Part shown: positions 25,751 to 35,176 of the stretch, piece after piece
Position numbering within the stretch: the stretch's first letter is position 1
Layout of the letters: each line of letters starts with the position of its first letter
Assembly: GCF_946478785.1 (NCBI RefSeq)
Contig: NZ_CAMLDD010000015.1
Location: 54,487-118,486 of the forward strand
DNA: 64,000 bases
Reading direction: 5' to 3'
Origin: an uncultured Flavobacterium sp.
GTDB lineage: Bacteria; Bacteroidota; Bacteroidia; Flavobacteriales; Flavobacteriaceae
Position numbers and translations under genes: made by a program
The notes under the pieces: generated by a model
The model's input: the letters and a program-made list of their open reading frames with translations, nothing else
What the model was told of the DNA's origin: nothing
Database searches by the model: none

Positions 25751-26140
25751 TTAAAATGGTAGGTCATCTTCGGTTTGCTCCGCCTTAACCTTACCTTTGT
25801 TATTGTCAGTAGCCTGTGTGGTTTCTGTTTTCCTGCTACCTCCGTGCAGTTTGATTTGCGAGGTATGAAAATTCAGTCCTGCTTTTGGTTCTCCGTCATT
25901 TCCTGTCCACGCTCTTATACTTACTCTGCCTGTCAGTTCTACCAGTGTGCCTTTTGTGAGTAGTCTGGCTACTTTGGGAGTTATCCAGTACGAGCAGTCG
26001 AAATAGGTTGTTTGCTCTATGCGTTCGCCCTGCTTGTTTTTGTAGCTGTCGTTTGTTGCTACTGAAAAGTTTACTACTTGTTTGTCCTGTGACGTTGTGC
26101 GTACTTCCGCATCTCTTGTCAGTCTTCCTGTGATGTTCAT
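25751..26140 (-). CDS. ssb: Single-stranded DNA-binding protein
   Basis: A 129-aa OB-fold protein. MNITGRLTRDAEVRTT, VVNFSVATNDSYKNKQGE and LVELTGRVSIRAW are typical SSB sequences, and the tail ends acidic (TEDDLPF), the tip used to recruit DNA-processing partners. It is shorter than chromosomal SSB, as expected for an element-encoded copy that coats the single strand during transfer and re-synthesis. It is the first gene of the minus-strand operon that continues to the PRTRC genes. Confidence 0.9.
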   Translation of the reverse strand: MNITGRLTRDAEVRTTSQDKQVVNFSVATNDSYKNKQGERIEQTTYFDCSYWITPKVARLLTKGTLVELTGRVSIRAWTGNDGEPKAGLNFHTSQIKLHGGSRKTETTQATDNNKGKVKAEQTEDDLPF

Positions 26141-26737
26141 GATTTTAGATTTTTACGTTGTTAAATTCCTGTTTGATTTATTTTGATTTGATTTATTCGG
26201 CAATGAGAGGAGGTGCTTGTTTTCGTTTCACTTTTTCCATTACTAATGCTGATAATTTTCAATTCTGACATTTTTTTTATTCGTGTAAAGAGCCGGAGTA
26301 TGCTTTGTATCGTTTCACGAGCATAAAAGGTTAGTGTTTAGCAACAGCAAGGTTTTGCAAAAAAATACTACCCTTGGGTGGAGATTATTTTGCAAACCCG
26401 GAGGGCATGACCTTGCTGTTGCGTTAAGAACACTGAAATACCTTTGCTCTTGAAATGGAACAAAAACAGCATACCGGTTCTTGGATAAAAAACTATGTGG
26501 AAGGCGGTGAAAATGGCATTGGGTAATGGCCTGATGTGGTTACAAAACATGTAGCCATCTAGACTGAATTTTAAATACTTTTTAATAATACGACTATGCA
26601 ACCTAGTCTGTAGCTAAAATAATTGTGGTTGCATTTAGTCAAATACTGCCTCTAGGCGACAAACAGAACATTGTTAAACCTTCATCTTACAAACATTGAT
26701 AATTTCAGATTCCATTAATGTTCTAAATGGATTTGAT
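26141..26737. other. Non-coding block upstream of ssb and of the recombinase genes
   Basis: This roughly 600-nt region between divergent operons has no supported ORF. It contains the inverted repeat 26341-26422 and two TTTGCAAA palindromes. It must hold promoters for both sides, but no clear TAnnTTTG with a -33 partner was found. As the main non-coding interval of the visible element it is a candidate for an origin or regulatory region. Confidence 0.5.
26341..26422. repeat. Inverted repeat with nested TTTGCAAA palindromes
   Basis: GCAACAGCAAGGT (26341-26353) is the exact reverse complement of ACCTTGCTGTTGC (26410-26422). Inside are TTTTGCAAAA (26353-26362, a perfect palindrome) and TTTGCAAA (26390-26397), plus a CCCTTGGG core between them. 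The layout could be a structured RNA, a dimeric-protein binding region, or part of an origin of transfer or replication. Confidence 0.75.
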
Positions 26738-26896
26738 ATGAAAGAAAATTTGCAGAAAACTAGAATGACAGCAGAGAAATTGAGAAAAATTATGAAAGGT
26801 GATAAAACTGAAATGTCAAACGAAGATGCCTCCAAAATGCTTGACTTTTTAAAAAAGCTGGCACGCATCACTGTAAAAAAATATCTGGAAAAATGA
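26738..26896 (+). CDS. Small helical protein coupled to the first serine recombinase
   Basis: A 52-aa charged helical protein (MKENLQKTRMTAEKLRKIMK, then EDASKMLDFLKKLARITVKK). I chose the ATG at 26738. Its stop overlaps the recombinase start (ATGA at 26893), so the two are probably translated together. It may regulate or assist the recombinase; a directionality-factor role is possible but unproven. Confidence 0.55.
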   Translation: MKENLQKTRMTAEKLRKIMKGDKTEMSNEDASKMLDFLKKLARITVKKYLEK

Positions 26897-28362
26897 AAGC
26901 AGGAAGAGACCCCATTGCAGATCTATATGTACGTGTAAGCACAGATGAGCAAGCTGATAAAGGTTATTCGCAGCGCAATCAGGAAGAAATGTTACGCAAA
27001 TATTGTGAGAATTATTCTATATCAATTCGTAATGTTATATACGAAGATCATTCTGCAAAGACCTTCAATAGGCCAGAATGGAAAAAGTTAATCACGAACC
27101 TCAAAAAGAAAAAGAACAGCGTTGATTTTATCCTTTTCACAAAATGGGACCGTTTTAGCCGAAATGCCGGTGATGCTTACCAAATGATAAATCAACTCCG
27201 AGATCTAAATGTAGAACCACAGGCAATTGAGCAACCATTGGATCTATCAATACCAGAAAACAAAATGATGCTGGCATTTTACCTTGCAGCTCCAGAAGTT
27301 GAAAATGACAGGCGGGCATTAAACGTATTTTATGGTATGCGACGGGCGAAGAAAGAAGGAAGGTATATGGGGTTGGCTCCGGTTGGTTATAAGAACAAGA
27401 TTGATGAGGCCGGAAATAAATACATTACACCAAAGGAACCAGATGCTTCCACCTTGCGGTGGTCGTTTGAGCAATTAGCAAAAGGAACATACAACACCGA
27501 GCAAATTTGGAAGAAAGCAAAGGAAAAAGGTCTGAAATGCAGCAAGAACGCTTTTTGGCAAGTAATAAGAAATCCACTTTATTGCGGAAAAATATTTATA
27601 CCGACATTTAAAGATGAAGAGAGCTATTTTGTACAAGGGCAACATGAAGCGATATTAAGTGAAGAGCTATTTGAACAAGTGCAAGACGTTTTGGATGGCA
27701 GAGGCAGAAAATACCGCTTAAAGATTGAAACTCGTGATGAATTTCCACTACGAGGATTTCTGATCTGTCCAGAATGTGGAAAATTATTAACAGCAAGTCG
27801 TTCCAAAGGAAGAAACAAATATTACAATTATTATCATTGCTATAAAGGATGTTCTTTGCGAATCGGTGCAGAACAGTTAACTGAATTATTTAAAAATGAG
27901 CTAAGACGCTATGCACCTTCAAAAGAAGTAATCGAAGTCTATAAAGATATTTTATTAGAGAGCTATTTAGAACAGACCAAGGATATTCAAACTTCAAAAA
28001 AACAGATTTCTGTACAACTTAAGGATTTAGAAAACAAGATATCGCATATTAGGGATTTGTTGGCCACTGACAAGATAGACGCTTCGGAATATCATGAGAT
28101 AAAGAACCAATACAGTACGTCAATTGACCAGCTAAATAAAAAGTTTCAGGAAGTTTGTGGGCGAATACCAGATATAGACGAACTATTGAAAAATGACATC
28201 GCAGAATTTCTCAAGCTCGATAAGGTTTTGCAACAAAGCAACAGTGAAGACTTCAGGGGATTTTTAAACCTGATCTTTCCAGAAAAGTTGCTATTCGATG
28301 GGATATCGTTTTCAAAATCAAAATTCTGCACCGCTGTTAAACTAGGTTATAGTTATATCTGA
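26893..28362 (+). CDS. Large serine recombinase 1
   Basis: This 489-aa site-specific recombinase has an N-terminal resolvase/invertase domain (IADLYVRVSTDEQADKGYS, with the catalytic Ser in RVSTDE; FTKWDRFSRNAGD with the Arg cluster), a recombinase domain (about 165-270), a zinc ribbon (CPECGKLL and HCYKGC, about 295-320), a coiled coil, and a C-terminal end at LGYSYI. It is a near paralogue of the next gene, almost identical over the catalytic domain. It is coupled to a 52-aa ORF by overlap. It probably acts in integration or excision of the element. Confidence 0.9.
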   Translation: MKAGRDPIADLYVRVSTDEQADKGYSQRNQEEMLRKYCENYSISIRNVIYEDHSAKTFNRPEWKKLITNLKKKKNSVDFILFTKWDRFSRNAGDAYQMINQLRDLNVEPQAIEQPLDLSIPENKMMLAFYLAAPEVENDRRALNVFYGMRRAKKEGRYMGLAPVGYKNKIDEAGNKYITPKEPDASTLRWSFEQLAKGTYNTEQIWKKAKEKGLKCSKNAFWQVIRNPLYCGKIFIPTFKDEESYFVQGQHEAILSEELFEQVQDVLDGRGRKYRLKIETRDEFPLRGFLICPECGKLLTASRSKGRNKYYNYYHCYKGCSLRIGAEQLTELFKNELRRYAPSKEVIEVYKDILLESYLEQTKDIQTSKKQISVQLKDLENKISHIRDLLATDKIDASEYHEIKNQYSTSIDQLNKKFQEVCGRIPDIDELLKNDIAEFLKLDKVLQQSNSEDFRGFLNLIFPEKLLFDGISFSKSKFCTAVKLGYSYI

Positions 28363-28679
28363 TTATCCCAACTATAAAAATTACTGTAGAAAAAACACTT
28401 ATCAAAAATGCCCAAATTGGACATTTTTTTGGCTTATTCCGTACAGGATTGCAGGAGATTTATCGCTGACAATCCTGAAAATCATTTTTAAATAAAACGA
28501 CTATTTTACACCAATATTCCTGAAAAATAAGGGATTAGATGCTATTGATTTAGTAAATTAGTGCCAATAAAAGCCAAAGAGTGCTACTATATACGAAAGA
28601 TACTGTTTAATGCTTTGCAACGCAGTTTTTTATCGGGTAACTCCTAGGTCATATTTTGTGTAATTTTATATTTAAAGAA
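28363..28679. other. Interval between the two recombinases
   Basis: This 317-nt non-coding interval contains the terminator at 28404-28428 and a perfect 8-bp inverted repeat (CAGGATTG 28444-28451 with CAATCCTG 28470-28477) that might form a recombinase or regulator site. No ORF is supported. Confidence 0.4.
28404..28430 (+). terminator. Terminator after recombinase 1
   Basis: AAAAATG (28404-28410) pairs with CATTTTT (28422-28428). Inner CC/GG pairs extend the stem across a mismatch, and T residues follow. It is 42 nt past the stop codon. Confidence 0.65.
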
Positions 28680-30320
28680 ATGGGTTATATAGCAGACATA
28701 TACATACGAGTTAGTACAGACGAACAGGCTGATAAAGGTTATTCCCAAAGAAATCAGGAAGAGATGCTACGTAAATATTGTCTTAATCAGTCAATTGAGA
28801 TAAGGGATGTTATTTATGAAGATCACTCAGCAAAAACATTCAACAGACCGCAATGGAAAAGCCTTATCACAACATTGAAAAAGAAAAAGAATAATGTAAA
28901 CCTTATCCTTTTCACGAAATGGGACCGTTTCAGCAGAAATGCTGGTGATGCCTATCAAATGATTAACATTCTTCGTGGGTTGGGCGTAGAACCGCAGGCG
29001 ATAGAGCAACCACTTGACCTGTCTATCCCTGAAAATAAAATGATGCTGGCATTTTATCTTGCGGCTCCAGAAGTAGAAAATGACCGTCGTGCATTGAATG
29101 TATTTTACGGCATGCGCCGAGCGAAGAAAGAGGGTCGCTATATGGGATTAGCCCCCGTAGCATATGAAAATAAAACTTCCGAAAATGGAAAGAAATTTAT
29201 TGCACCGAAAGAGCCTGACGCTTCCGTTTTAAGGTACGCATTTAAAGAAATAGCGAAAGGTATATTCAATACCGAGCAGGTGTTTAAGCAAGCGAAAGAA
29301 AAGGGATTGAAATGTAGCAAGAATGCTTTTTGGCAGGTTATACGAAATCCATTGTACTGTGGTAAAATATTCGTTCCCCAGTTCAAAGACGAAGAAAGCT
29401 GTTTCGTTGATGGGCAACACGAGGGAATCATATCTGAATCGCTCTACTATGAAGTACAGGACGTATTAGATGGACGCGGACGAAACTATCGTCCCAAGAT
29501 AAAAACCATTGATGAGTTTCCGGTTAGAGGATATTTGGTTTGCCCTGAATGCAGTAAGTTATTGACTGGAAGTAAATCAAAAGGTAGAAACCGTTACTAT
29601 GCATATTATCATTGTATCGGAGGATGTACGCATCGTGTGAATGCTGAAAAAGTCAACGCGGCTATTGTAGAAGACTTAATTGAATTTCTTCCTAAAATCC
29701 AAAATAGATCTTTCTATGAAGAAACCATTTCGAAAGACTACCTAGGTGGAACACTAGAAGTACAATCAGAAAAAAAGGAGATTTTGGCAGAAATTAAAGA
29801 TTATGAAGATCGATTATCTCACACGCGAGACCTGCTTGCTACTCGTCAGATTGAAGCTGAAGACTATAGAGAAATGAAATCAGTCTATAGTTCAAAGATT
29901 TCTGCTCTGGAAGTAAAGCTAAATAGAGTTAATTATGATTCAGATAACATTCAAGGCCTTATAAAACAAGGAATTAACAAGATAATTGAGATAGAGAAAA
30001 ATGTAATAAAAGGAGAACTTGCAGAGATATCAAAAGATATTGGTTCAATTTACCCTGAAAAAATCATTTTTTCAGAAAGCCAAGTTCGAACCGCTCGGCG
30101 CAACGATTTTATACAACATATCAACTTGATAAACAAAAAGTTATATGCAAAAAAAAACGGGACAAAAGTAGATTTTTCTACTTTGTCCCGTGAAGTCGGG
30201 GTGGCAGGATTCGAACCTGCGGCCTCCTGCTCCCAAAGCAGGCGCGATAACCGGGCTACGCTACACCCCGTAAGCGGGTGCAAATATAGAACTATTTTTT
30301 GCTTATCCAAAACAATTTAA
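28680..30320 (+). CDS. Large serine recombinase 2, ORF runs through tRNA-Pro
   Basis: A 546-aa ORF from the ATG at 28680 (MGYIADIYIRVSTDE); a GTG at 28656 would add eight residues. The domains match recombinase 1: catalytic Ser in RVSTDE, FTKWDRFSRNAGD, a zinc ribbon with CPECSKLL and HCIGGC. The homologous part ends near residue 500. The last 45 or so residues, including EVGVAGFEPAASC, are just antisense translation of the tRNA-Pro gene and its terminator. This is the usual sign of an integrase gene joined to chromosome at the attachment site. In the excised circle the 3' end should differ. Confidence 0.85.
   Translation: MGYIADIYIRVSTDEQADKGYSQRNQEEMLRKYCLNQSIEIRDVIYEDHSAKTFNRPQWKSLITTLKKKKNNVNLILFTKWDRFSRNAGDAYQMINILRGLGVEPQAIEQPLDLSIPENKMMLAFYLAAPEVENDRRALNVFYGMRRAKKEGRYMGLAPVAYENKTSENGKKFIAPKEPDASVLRYAFKEIAKGIFNTEQVFKQAKEKGLKCSKNAFWQVIRNPLYCGKIFVPQFKDEESCFVDGQHEGIISESLYYEVQDVLDGRGRNYRPKIKTIDEFPVRGYLVCPECSKLLTGSKSKGRNRYYAYYHCIGGCTHRVNAEKVNAAIVEDLIEFLPKIQNRSFYEETISKDYLGGTLEVQSEKKEILAEIKDYEDRLSHTRDLLATRQIEAEDYREMKSVYSSKISALEVKLNRVNYDSDNIQGLIKQGINKIIEIEKNVIKGELAEISKDIGSIYPEKIIFSESQVRTARRNDFIQHINLINKKLYAKKNGTKVDFSTLSREVGVAGFEPAASCSQSRRDNRATLHPVSGCKYRTIFCLSKTI
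30158..30190 (-). terminator. Terminator of tRNA-Pro
   Basis: CGGGACAAAAGTAG (30158-30171) pairs with CTACTTTGTCCCG (30178-30190) with one bulged A. On the minus strand it is followed by a long T run (plus-strand A run 30149-30157). It begins 6 nt after the tRNA 3' end and lies inside the recombinase 2 ORF. Confidence 0.85.
30196..30270 (-). tRNA. tRNA-Pro (anticodon UGG)
   Basis: Read on the minus strand the sequence folds as a cloverleaf. The acceptor stem is CGGGGTG with CACCCCG, discriminator A, the T arm has GGTTCGAATCC, and the anticodon stem-loop CTGCTTTGGGAGCAG has anticodon TGG. CCA is not encoded, as is normal in this phylum. The 3' end faces the element and serves as its likely integration target. 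Confidence 0.95.
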
Positions 30321-30470
30321 GAAATAAGAAAATATTTAATTGCCAGACATTATTAAGTACTCAATCTTTCATCATCTTAACATAATAATTAACGGGAAAA
30401 GAACTAAAAAACAATGTTCGTATTAAAATGTTATTATATTTACAAATCATAACATTATACATATTTCTTT

Positions 30471-32960
30471 ATGGAAAGTTTTCTTCTGGTTGCGTTATTT
30501 TGTTTTCTAATCTATATCTTTAATACTATCAAAGGCCGTTTTAACAATCTTGAAGATGATATACAAAGGCTAAATAAAAAACTAGACCTTTTAAAACCAA
30601 TTGAAAAACCTGTTGAAAAACCATCAGCACCTTCCGTTGTTATTTCAAAAGAAGAAATCAAATTTGAAAAAACGGCAGAAGTCAAAACTGATCCTCACCC
30701 ACCTGTAAAAGAAGAAATTCCGGAAATAAAAGCAGAAAAAGTTGTTTTCTCTATGGAAACAAAAGGAACTCCTGTTCGTCAGGAAGCGATTAAAAAACCT
30801 ATTGCTCCTATTGAACCTAAAAAATCATTTTGGGAGAATTTTAAAGAACAAAATCCGGATTTAGAGAAATTCATCGGTGAAAACCTAATCAATAAAATTG
30901 GTGTTTTAATTCTGGTATTAGGAATCAGTTATTTTGTAAAATATGCCATCGACAAAGACTGGATCAACGAACCTGCACGTGTTGGAATTGGAGTTTTATG
31001 CGGCGCTTTGGTAATGGGAATTGCACATAAATTACGTAAAAATTATGCTGCCTTCAGTTCGGTTATTGTGGCCGGGGCCATAGCCATTTTTTACTTTACA
31101 ATCGGAATTGCCTTTCATGATTATCACTTATTTAGTCAAACCATTGCTTTTAGCATAATGGTTGTTATTACGGCCTTTAGCGCTTTAATATCGTTATCCT
31201 ATAATCGAATCGAACTTGCCATACTTTCTTTAATTGGCGGATTTGCAGTTCCGTTTATGGTGAGTACCGGAGAAGGAAATTATGTGGTTCTATTTACTTA
31301 CATCATTATTCTGAATATTGGAATTTTAGCCATTGCCTATCACAAAAAGTGGAATCTTGTAAATTTACTTACCTACATTTTCACCGTGTTACTTTATGGT
31401 GGATGGCTTGCTGATGATTTGACAAATGAAAAACCGCATTATCTTGGCGCTTTATTGTTTGGATTTGCTTTTTATTTTATTTTTATCTTAATGAATATTA
31501 TCAATAATATAAGAACAAAAGGTGAATTCTCTAAAACCCAATTAACAATTCTAGCAAGCAACACTTTCTTGTTTTACGCAGCTGGAATGGCAATTTTATC
31601 GAATTTCCACCCTGAATTAAGAGGCTTGTTTACTACGGCAATTGCATTGCTAAACCTAACTTATGCCTGGTTCCTGTACAAAAAATTCGGACTGGACAAA
31701 AAAGCGGTTTACCTGCTCATTGGTTTAACACTGACTTTTATAACACTGGCAATACCAATTCAGTTTGAAGGCAATTATATTACTTTATTCTGGGCAGCAG
31801 AAGCTGTCTTATTGTTGTGGCTTTCTCAAAAATCAAAAATTTCAAGTTATCGATTTGGATCGGTAATCGTTCATGCCTTGATGATTATTAGTCTGATAAT
31901 GGACTGGAACAAGTATTATAATGGTAATATTGTTTTAAACATTGTATTTAATCCAATATTTACGACTGGTATTTTTGCGGCAATCTCTCTGTTTGCCGTA
32001 TCGCATTTACTGAAGAATGAAAGTAAAGGCATTACACTATTAAGTATTCCATTTAATCCGGAAAAATATAAAAAGTTAGTCTTGGGATTAGGGTATGTAG
32101 TTGGTTATCTGGTTGGAATATTTGAAGTCTCCTATCAATCAAATTATGCCATAACTAATCCAAATTCTGCTGCTGCTCTGCCTGTTGTATATCACTTAAT
32201 ATTCTTTGCTCTACTGGCAAGGCACTTAGCAAAAAGAAAAACCGAAGGAGGATATCAGGGCACAACATTAATTGCTGTAATCAATATCGTTTTGTTTGCA
32301 TTTTGGTTTAGCAATTATGCCTTCAGAGAACATGAAGATATCATGGCTTCTGGTGCTGGCAAATCAATTGCGTTTTATCTGCATCATATTTCACTGCTAA
32401 TTATCATTTATTTTGGATTCTTATTATATAGAATAAATTCCGAAAAGCTGATCTTTTCTATGTTCAACAAAAAGATTTTTGTCTGGGCAGCGGCATTTTT
32501 TATCATTTACATTGCCAGTTCAGAAGTCATGCTTCATGGACTTGTATTGATGAATTCTCCAGTCACACTTAATGATATACTAACAAGTCCGGTGTATCCA
32601 AACTATAAATCTGAAATCCCTTATCTTCGCGAATTGATAGCAGACGATTTTATTGATTTAGCCAGAACTAAAATAATAAAAACCGGTTTTCCAATTCTCT
32701 GGGGAATTCTGGCCTTTTTATTTTTAATTATCGGAATAGGAAAACAAGCCAAAACAATTCGGATTATCGCACTAAGTTTGCTTGGATTAACAATTGCAAA
32801 ATTATTTTTATACGATATCAGCAATATTTCCGAAACGGGAAAAATCATATCCTTTATTCTTTTAGGAATTCTAATTTTGATAATTTCTTTCGTTTATCAA
32901 AAAATCAAAGTGTTAGTTATTGATGAAACCAAACCTAATGAAACCAATGAAATTAAATAA
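30471..32960 (+). CDS. DUF2339 polytopic membrane protein
   Basis: An 829-aa protein. A short N-terminal helix (FLLVALFCFLIYIF) is followed by a coiled coil (LEDDIQRLNKKLDLL), a Pro/Lys/Glu-rich linker to about residue 115, a conserved FIGENLINKIGVLILVLGISYFVKYAIDKDWI and then more than twenty hydrophobic segments to the C-terminus. This is the DUF2339 architecture, of unknown function. It is the first chromosomal gene after tRNA-Pro and partly overlaps the following DUF3999 gene, with which it is usually paired, suggesting joint work in the envelope. Confidence 0.9.
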   Translation: MESFLLVALFCFLIYIFNTIKGRFNNLEDDIQRLNKKLDLLKPIEKPVEKPSAPSVVISKEEIKFEKTAEVKTDPHPPVKEEIPEIKAEKVVFSMETKGTPVRQEAIKKPIAPIEPKKSFWENFKEQNPDLEKFIGENLINKIGVLILVLGISYFVKYAIDKDWINEPARVGIGVLCGALVMGIAHKLRKNYAAFSSVIVAGAIAIFYFTIGIAFHDYHLFSQTIAFSIMVVITAFSALISLSYNRIELAILSLIGGFAVPFMVSTGEGNYVVLFTYIIILNIGILAIAYHKKWNLVNLLTYIFTVLLYGGWLADDLTNEKPHYLGALLFGFAFYFIFILMNIINNIRTKGEFSKTQLTILASNTFLFYAAGMAILSNFHPELRGLFTTAIALLNLTYAWFLYKKFGLDKKAVYLLIGLTLTFITLAIPIQFEGNYITLFWAAEAVLLLWLSQKSKISSYRFGSVIVHALMIISLIMDWNKYYNGNIVLNIVFNPIFTTGIFAAISLFAVSHLLKNESKGITLLSIPFNPEKYKKLVLGLGYVVGYLVGIFEVSYQSNYAITNPNSAAALPVVYHLIFFALLARHLAKRKTEGGYQGTTLIAVINIVLFAFWFSNYAFREHEDIMASGAGKSIAFYLHHISLLIIIYFGFLLYRINSEKLIFSMFNKKIFVWAAAFFIIYIASSEVMLHGLVLMNSPVTLNDILTSPVYPNYKSEIPYLRELIADDFIDLARTKIIKTGFPILWGILAFLFLIIGIGKQAKTIRIIALSLLGLTIAKLFLYDISNISETGKIISFILLGILILIISFVYQKIKVLVIDETKPNETNEIK

Positions 32961-34173
32961 CTTTTTTATACTCTTATTCCTGACAAACTTTTCATTTGGA
33001 CAATTTCAAACAACGGGAAAAATAAAAGAAGTTACAGAAAATGGTTTCCATGAAATCGTTTTGTCTCCCGCTATTAGATCCTTTTCAAAACAAAATTTGA
33101 GTGATATCAGAATTTTTAATGCGAAAGGAAATGAGATCCCGTATTTCATAAAGAACAATTCTGAAGCTTTATTAAATACATTTGAAGAATATAGTATTGT
33201 TTCAAGAACGGTTTTTCCAAAAAAAAGCACTTCGATTATTGTTGATGTCCAATCCATTAAAAACAACAATGAGCTATCGTTATTTATTGCAAATGCAGAT
33301 GTGGAGAAAAATTATTCCATATCAGGAAGCAACGATCAGAAAGAATGGTTTGGAATATCCAATTCACAAACATTATATGAATTAAACAGTTCGACAGAAC
33401 CCAGTGTAGTTAAAACTATTTCATATCCTTTAAGCACTTATAAATACTTAAAAATTGATTTTGATGATCGAAAAACACTTCCAATTAATGTTTTAAAAGT
33501 TGGAAATTTTAATACGCAGGTACTAAAAAACACATTTCAGGAAATCAAGCCAAAAAAAACATCAACATCTGAAGTTTCATCCCAAAAACAAACTCAAATC
33601 CATGTTATTTTTGATGGGCCACAAGTTATCAATCAGATTACTTTTGAGATTTCAAAACCAACCTATTACAAACGTAAAGCTATTATTTTCAGGAAAGCAA
33701 CCACCCAAAATAAACGAAAATCTCAGGTAATCGATGAAGAAATCGTATCATTCGAATTAAATTCAAATACAAAAAACAGTTTTGAAATTCCGGAAATCTT
33801 TGAAGAGGAATTTTACATCAAAATAAAAAATAATGATAATCTGCCTTTGTCTGTTTCGACCATAAAATACCATCAGAAACCAATTTCGATTATTGCCGAT
33901 TTGAATGCAAACGAAAAATACACCCTAAGAACAGGCAATAAAAAGCTGACAGAACCTGATTATGATCTTTCTGATTTTAAAAATAATATTTCAGAAACTT
34001 TACCTCAAACTTATATCTACAATATTCAACAAAATTCAACAACCAAAAATCAAATTAAAAATAAATCTTTTTGGCAGCAAGGCTGGTTTATGTGGCTTTG
34101 TATTGTGTTTGGAGGGATTACGATCTTATTTTTCACGGCAAGTCTGATAAAAGATCTGAAAGAAAAAAATTAG
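32947..34173 (+). CDS. DUF3999 exported protein
   Basis: A 408-aa protein from the ATG at 32947, which begins a good signal peptide (MKLNNFFILLFLTNFSFGQ). ATGs at 32920, 32923 and 32938 are also in frame and would place the start deeper in the DUF2339 gene. The mature part is beta-rich, and one membrane helix near the end (WFMWLCIVFGGITILFFTASLI) anchors it. It overlaps the DUF2339 gene by 14 nt, so the two form an operon. Function is unknown. Confidence 0.82.
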   Translation: MKLNNFFILLFLTNFSFGQFQTTGKIKEVTENGFHEIVLSPAIRSFSKQNLSDIRIFNAKGNEIPYFIKNNSEALLNTFEEYSIVSRTVFPKKSTSIIVDVQSIKNNNELSLFIANADVEKNYSISGSNDQKEWFGISNSQTLYELNSSTEPSVVKTISYPLSTYKYLKIDFDDRKTLPINVLKVGNFNTQVLKNTFQEIKPKKTSTSEVSSQKQTQIHVIFDGPQVINQITFEISKPTYYKRKAIIFRKATTQNKRKSQVIDEEIVSFELNSNTKNSFEIPEIFEEEFYIKIKNNDNLPLSVSTIKYHQKPISIIADLNANEKYTLRTGNKKLTEPDYDLSDFKNNISETLPQTYIYNIQQNSTTKNQIKNKSFWQQGWFMWLCIVFGGITILFFTASLIKDLKEKN

Positions 34174-34403
34174 ACTGAATTTGAGTCTTTAGTTTTTTAA
34201 AATAATTTCGGTCACTATTCATTTCAAAGTTTAAAAAACCAAATAGAAAGAAATTTCGGAGAACTTTTATGCATACTTAAAAAAATAAATCCAATCAAAC
34301 ACCCACCAAACAAAGGCTACAGAATGTTTAGCAAATGTTAACAAAATAGATTTTCAAAAACCATAAATAATTGTATTTTTACGGTTCAAAATTCAGAAAA
34401 TAA

Positions 34404-35171
34404 ATGGGCAAAATCATTGCGATTGCTAATCAAAAAGGAGGCGTTGGAAAAACTACTACATCAGTAAATCTGGCAGCCTCATTAGGTGTCTTAGAAAAAA
34501 AAGTATTACTTATTGATGCTGATCCTCAGGCCAATGCCACATCAGGCCTTGGAATTGATGTAGAAAGTGTTGAAATTGGTACTTATCAAATACTGGAGCA
34601 TAGTCATACACCTAGAGAAACTATTGTAAAATGTTCGGCTCCTAACCTTGATGTTATACCAGCTCACATTGACCTTGTTGCCATCGAAATTGAATTGGTT
34701 GACAAGGAAAACAGGGAATATATGCTTAAAAAAGCATTGGCAGAAGTAAAAGAGGAGTACGATTATATCATTATTGACTGTGCACCTTCATTAGGTCTTT
34801 TAACTTTGAATGCGTTGACAGCTGCAGATTCTGTAGTTATTCCTATTCAATGTGAATATTTTGCACTGGAAGGATTAGGAAAATTATTGAACACCATAAA
34901 AAGTATTCAAAAAATTCATAATCCTGATTTAGACATTGAAGGACTATTGCTAACGATGTACGATTCGAGATTGCGTTTATCAAATCAGGTTGTTGAAGAG
35001 GTTCAGAAACACTTTAATGATATGGTTTTTGAAACCGTTATTCAGCGAAATGTAAAATTAAGTGAAGCTCCAAGTTTTGGCGAAAGCATCATTAATTACG
35101 ACGCAACCAGCAAAGGAGCAGTTAATTACATTAATTTAGCTCAGGAAATTATAAAGAAAAACAGCAAATAG
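34404..35171 (+). CDS. parA: Chromosome partitioning ATPase ParA
   Basis: A 255-aa Walker-type ATPase. The deviant Walker A KGGVGKTTTSVNLA is at residues 10-23, LLIDADPQANATSGLG at 38-53, and YIIIDCAPSLGLLTLNA follows. It binds nucleoid DNA non-specifically and moves ParB-parS complexes for chromosome segregation. parB follows after 5 nt. The AT-rich 230 nt upstream has no clear promoter motif, although the spacing suggests its own transcription start. Confidence 0.96.
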   Translation: MGKIIAIANQKGGVGKTTTSVNLAASLGVLEKKVLLIDADPQANATSGLGIDVESVEIGTYQILEHSHTPRETIVKCSAPNLDVIPAHIDLVAIEIELVDKENREYMLKKALAEVKEEYDYIIIDCAPSLGLLTLNALTAADSVVIPIQCEYFALEGLGKLLNTIKSIQKIHNPDLDIEGLLLTMYDSRLRLSNQVVEEVQKHFNDMVFETVIQRNVKLSEAPSFGESIINYDATSKGAVNYINLAQEIIKKNSK

Positions 35172-35176
35172 TTTTT

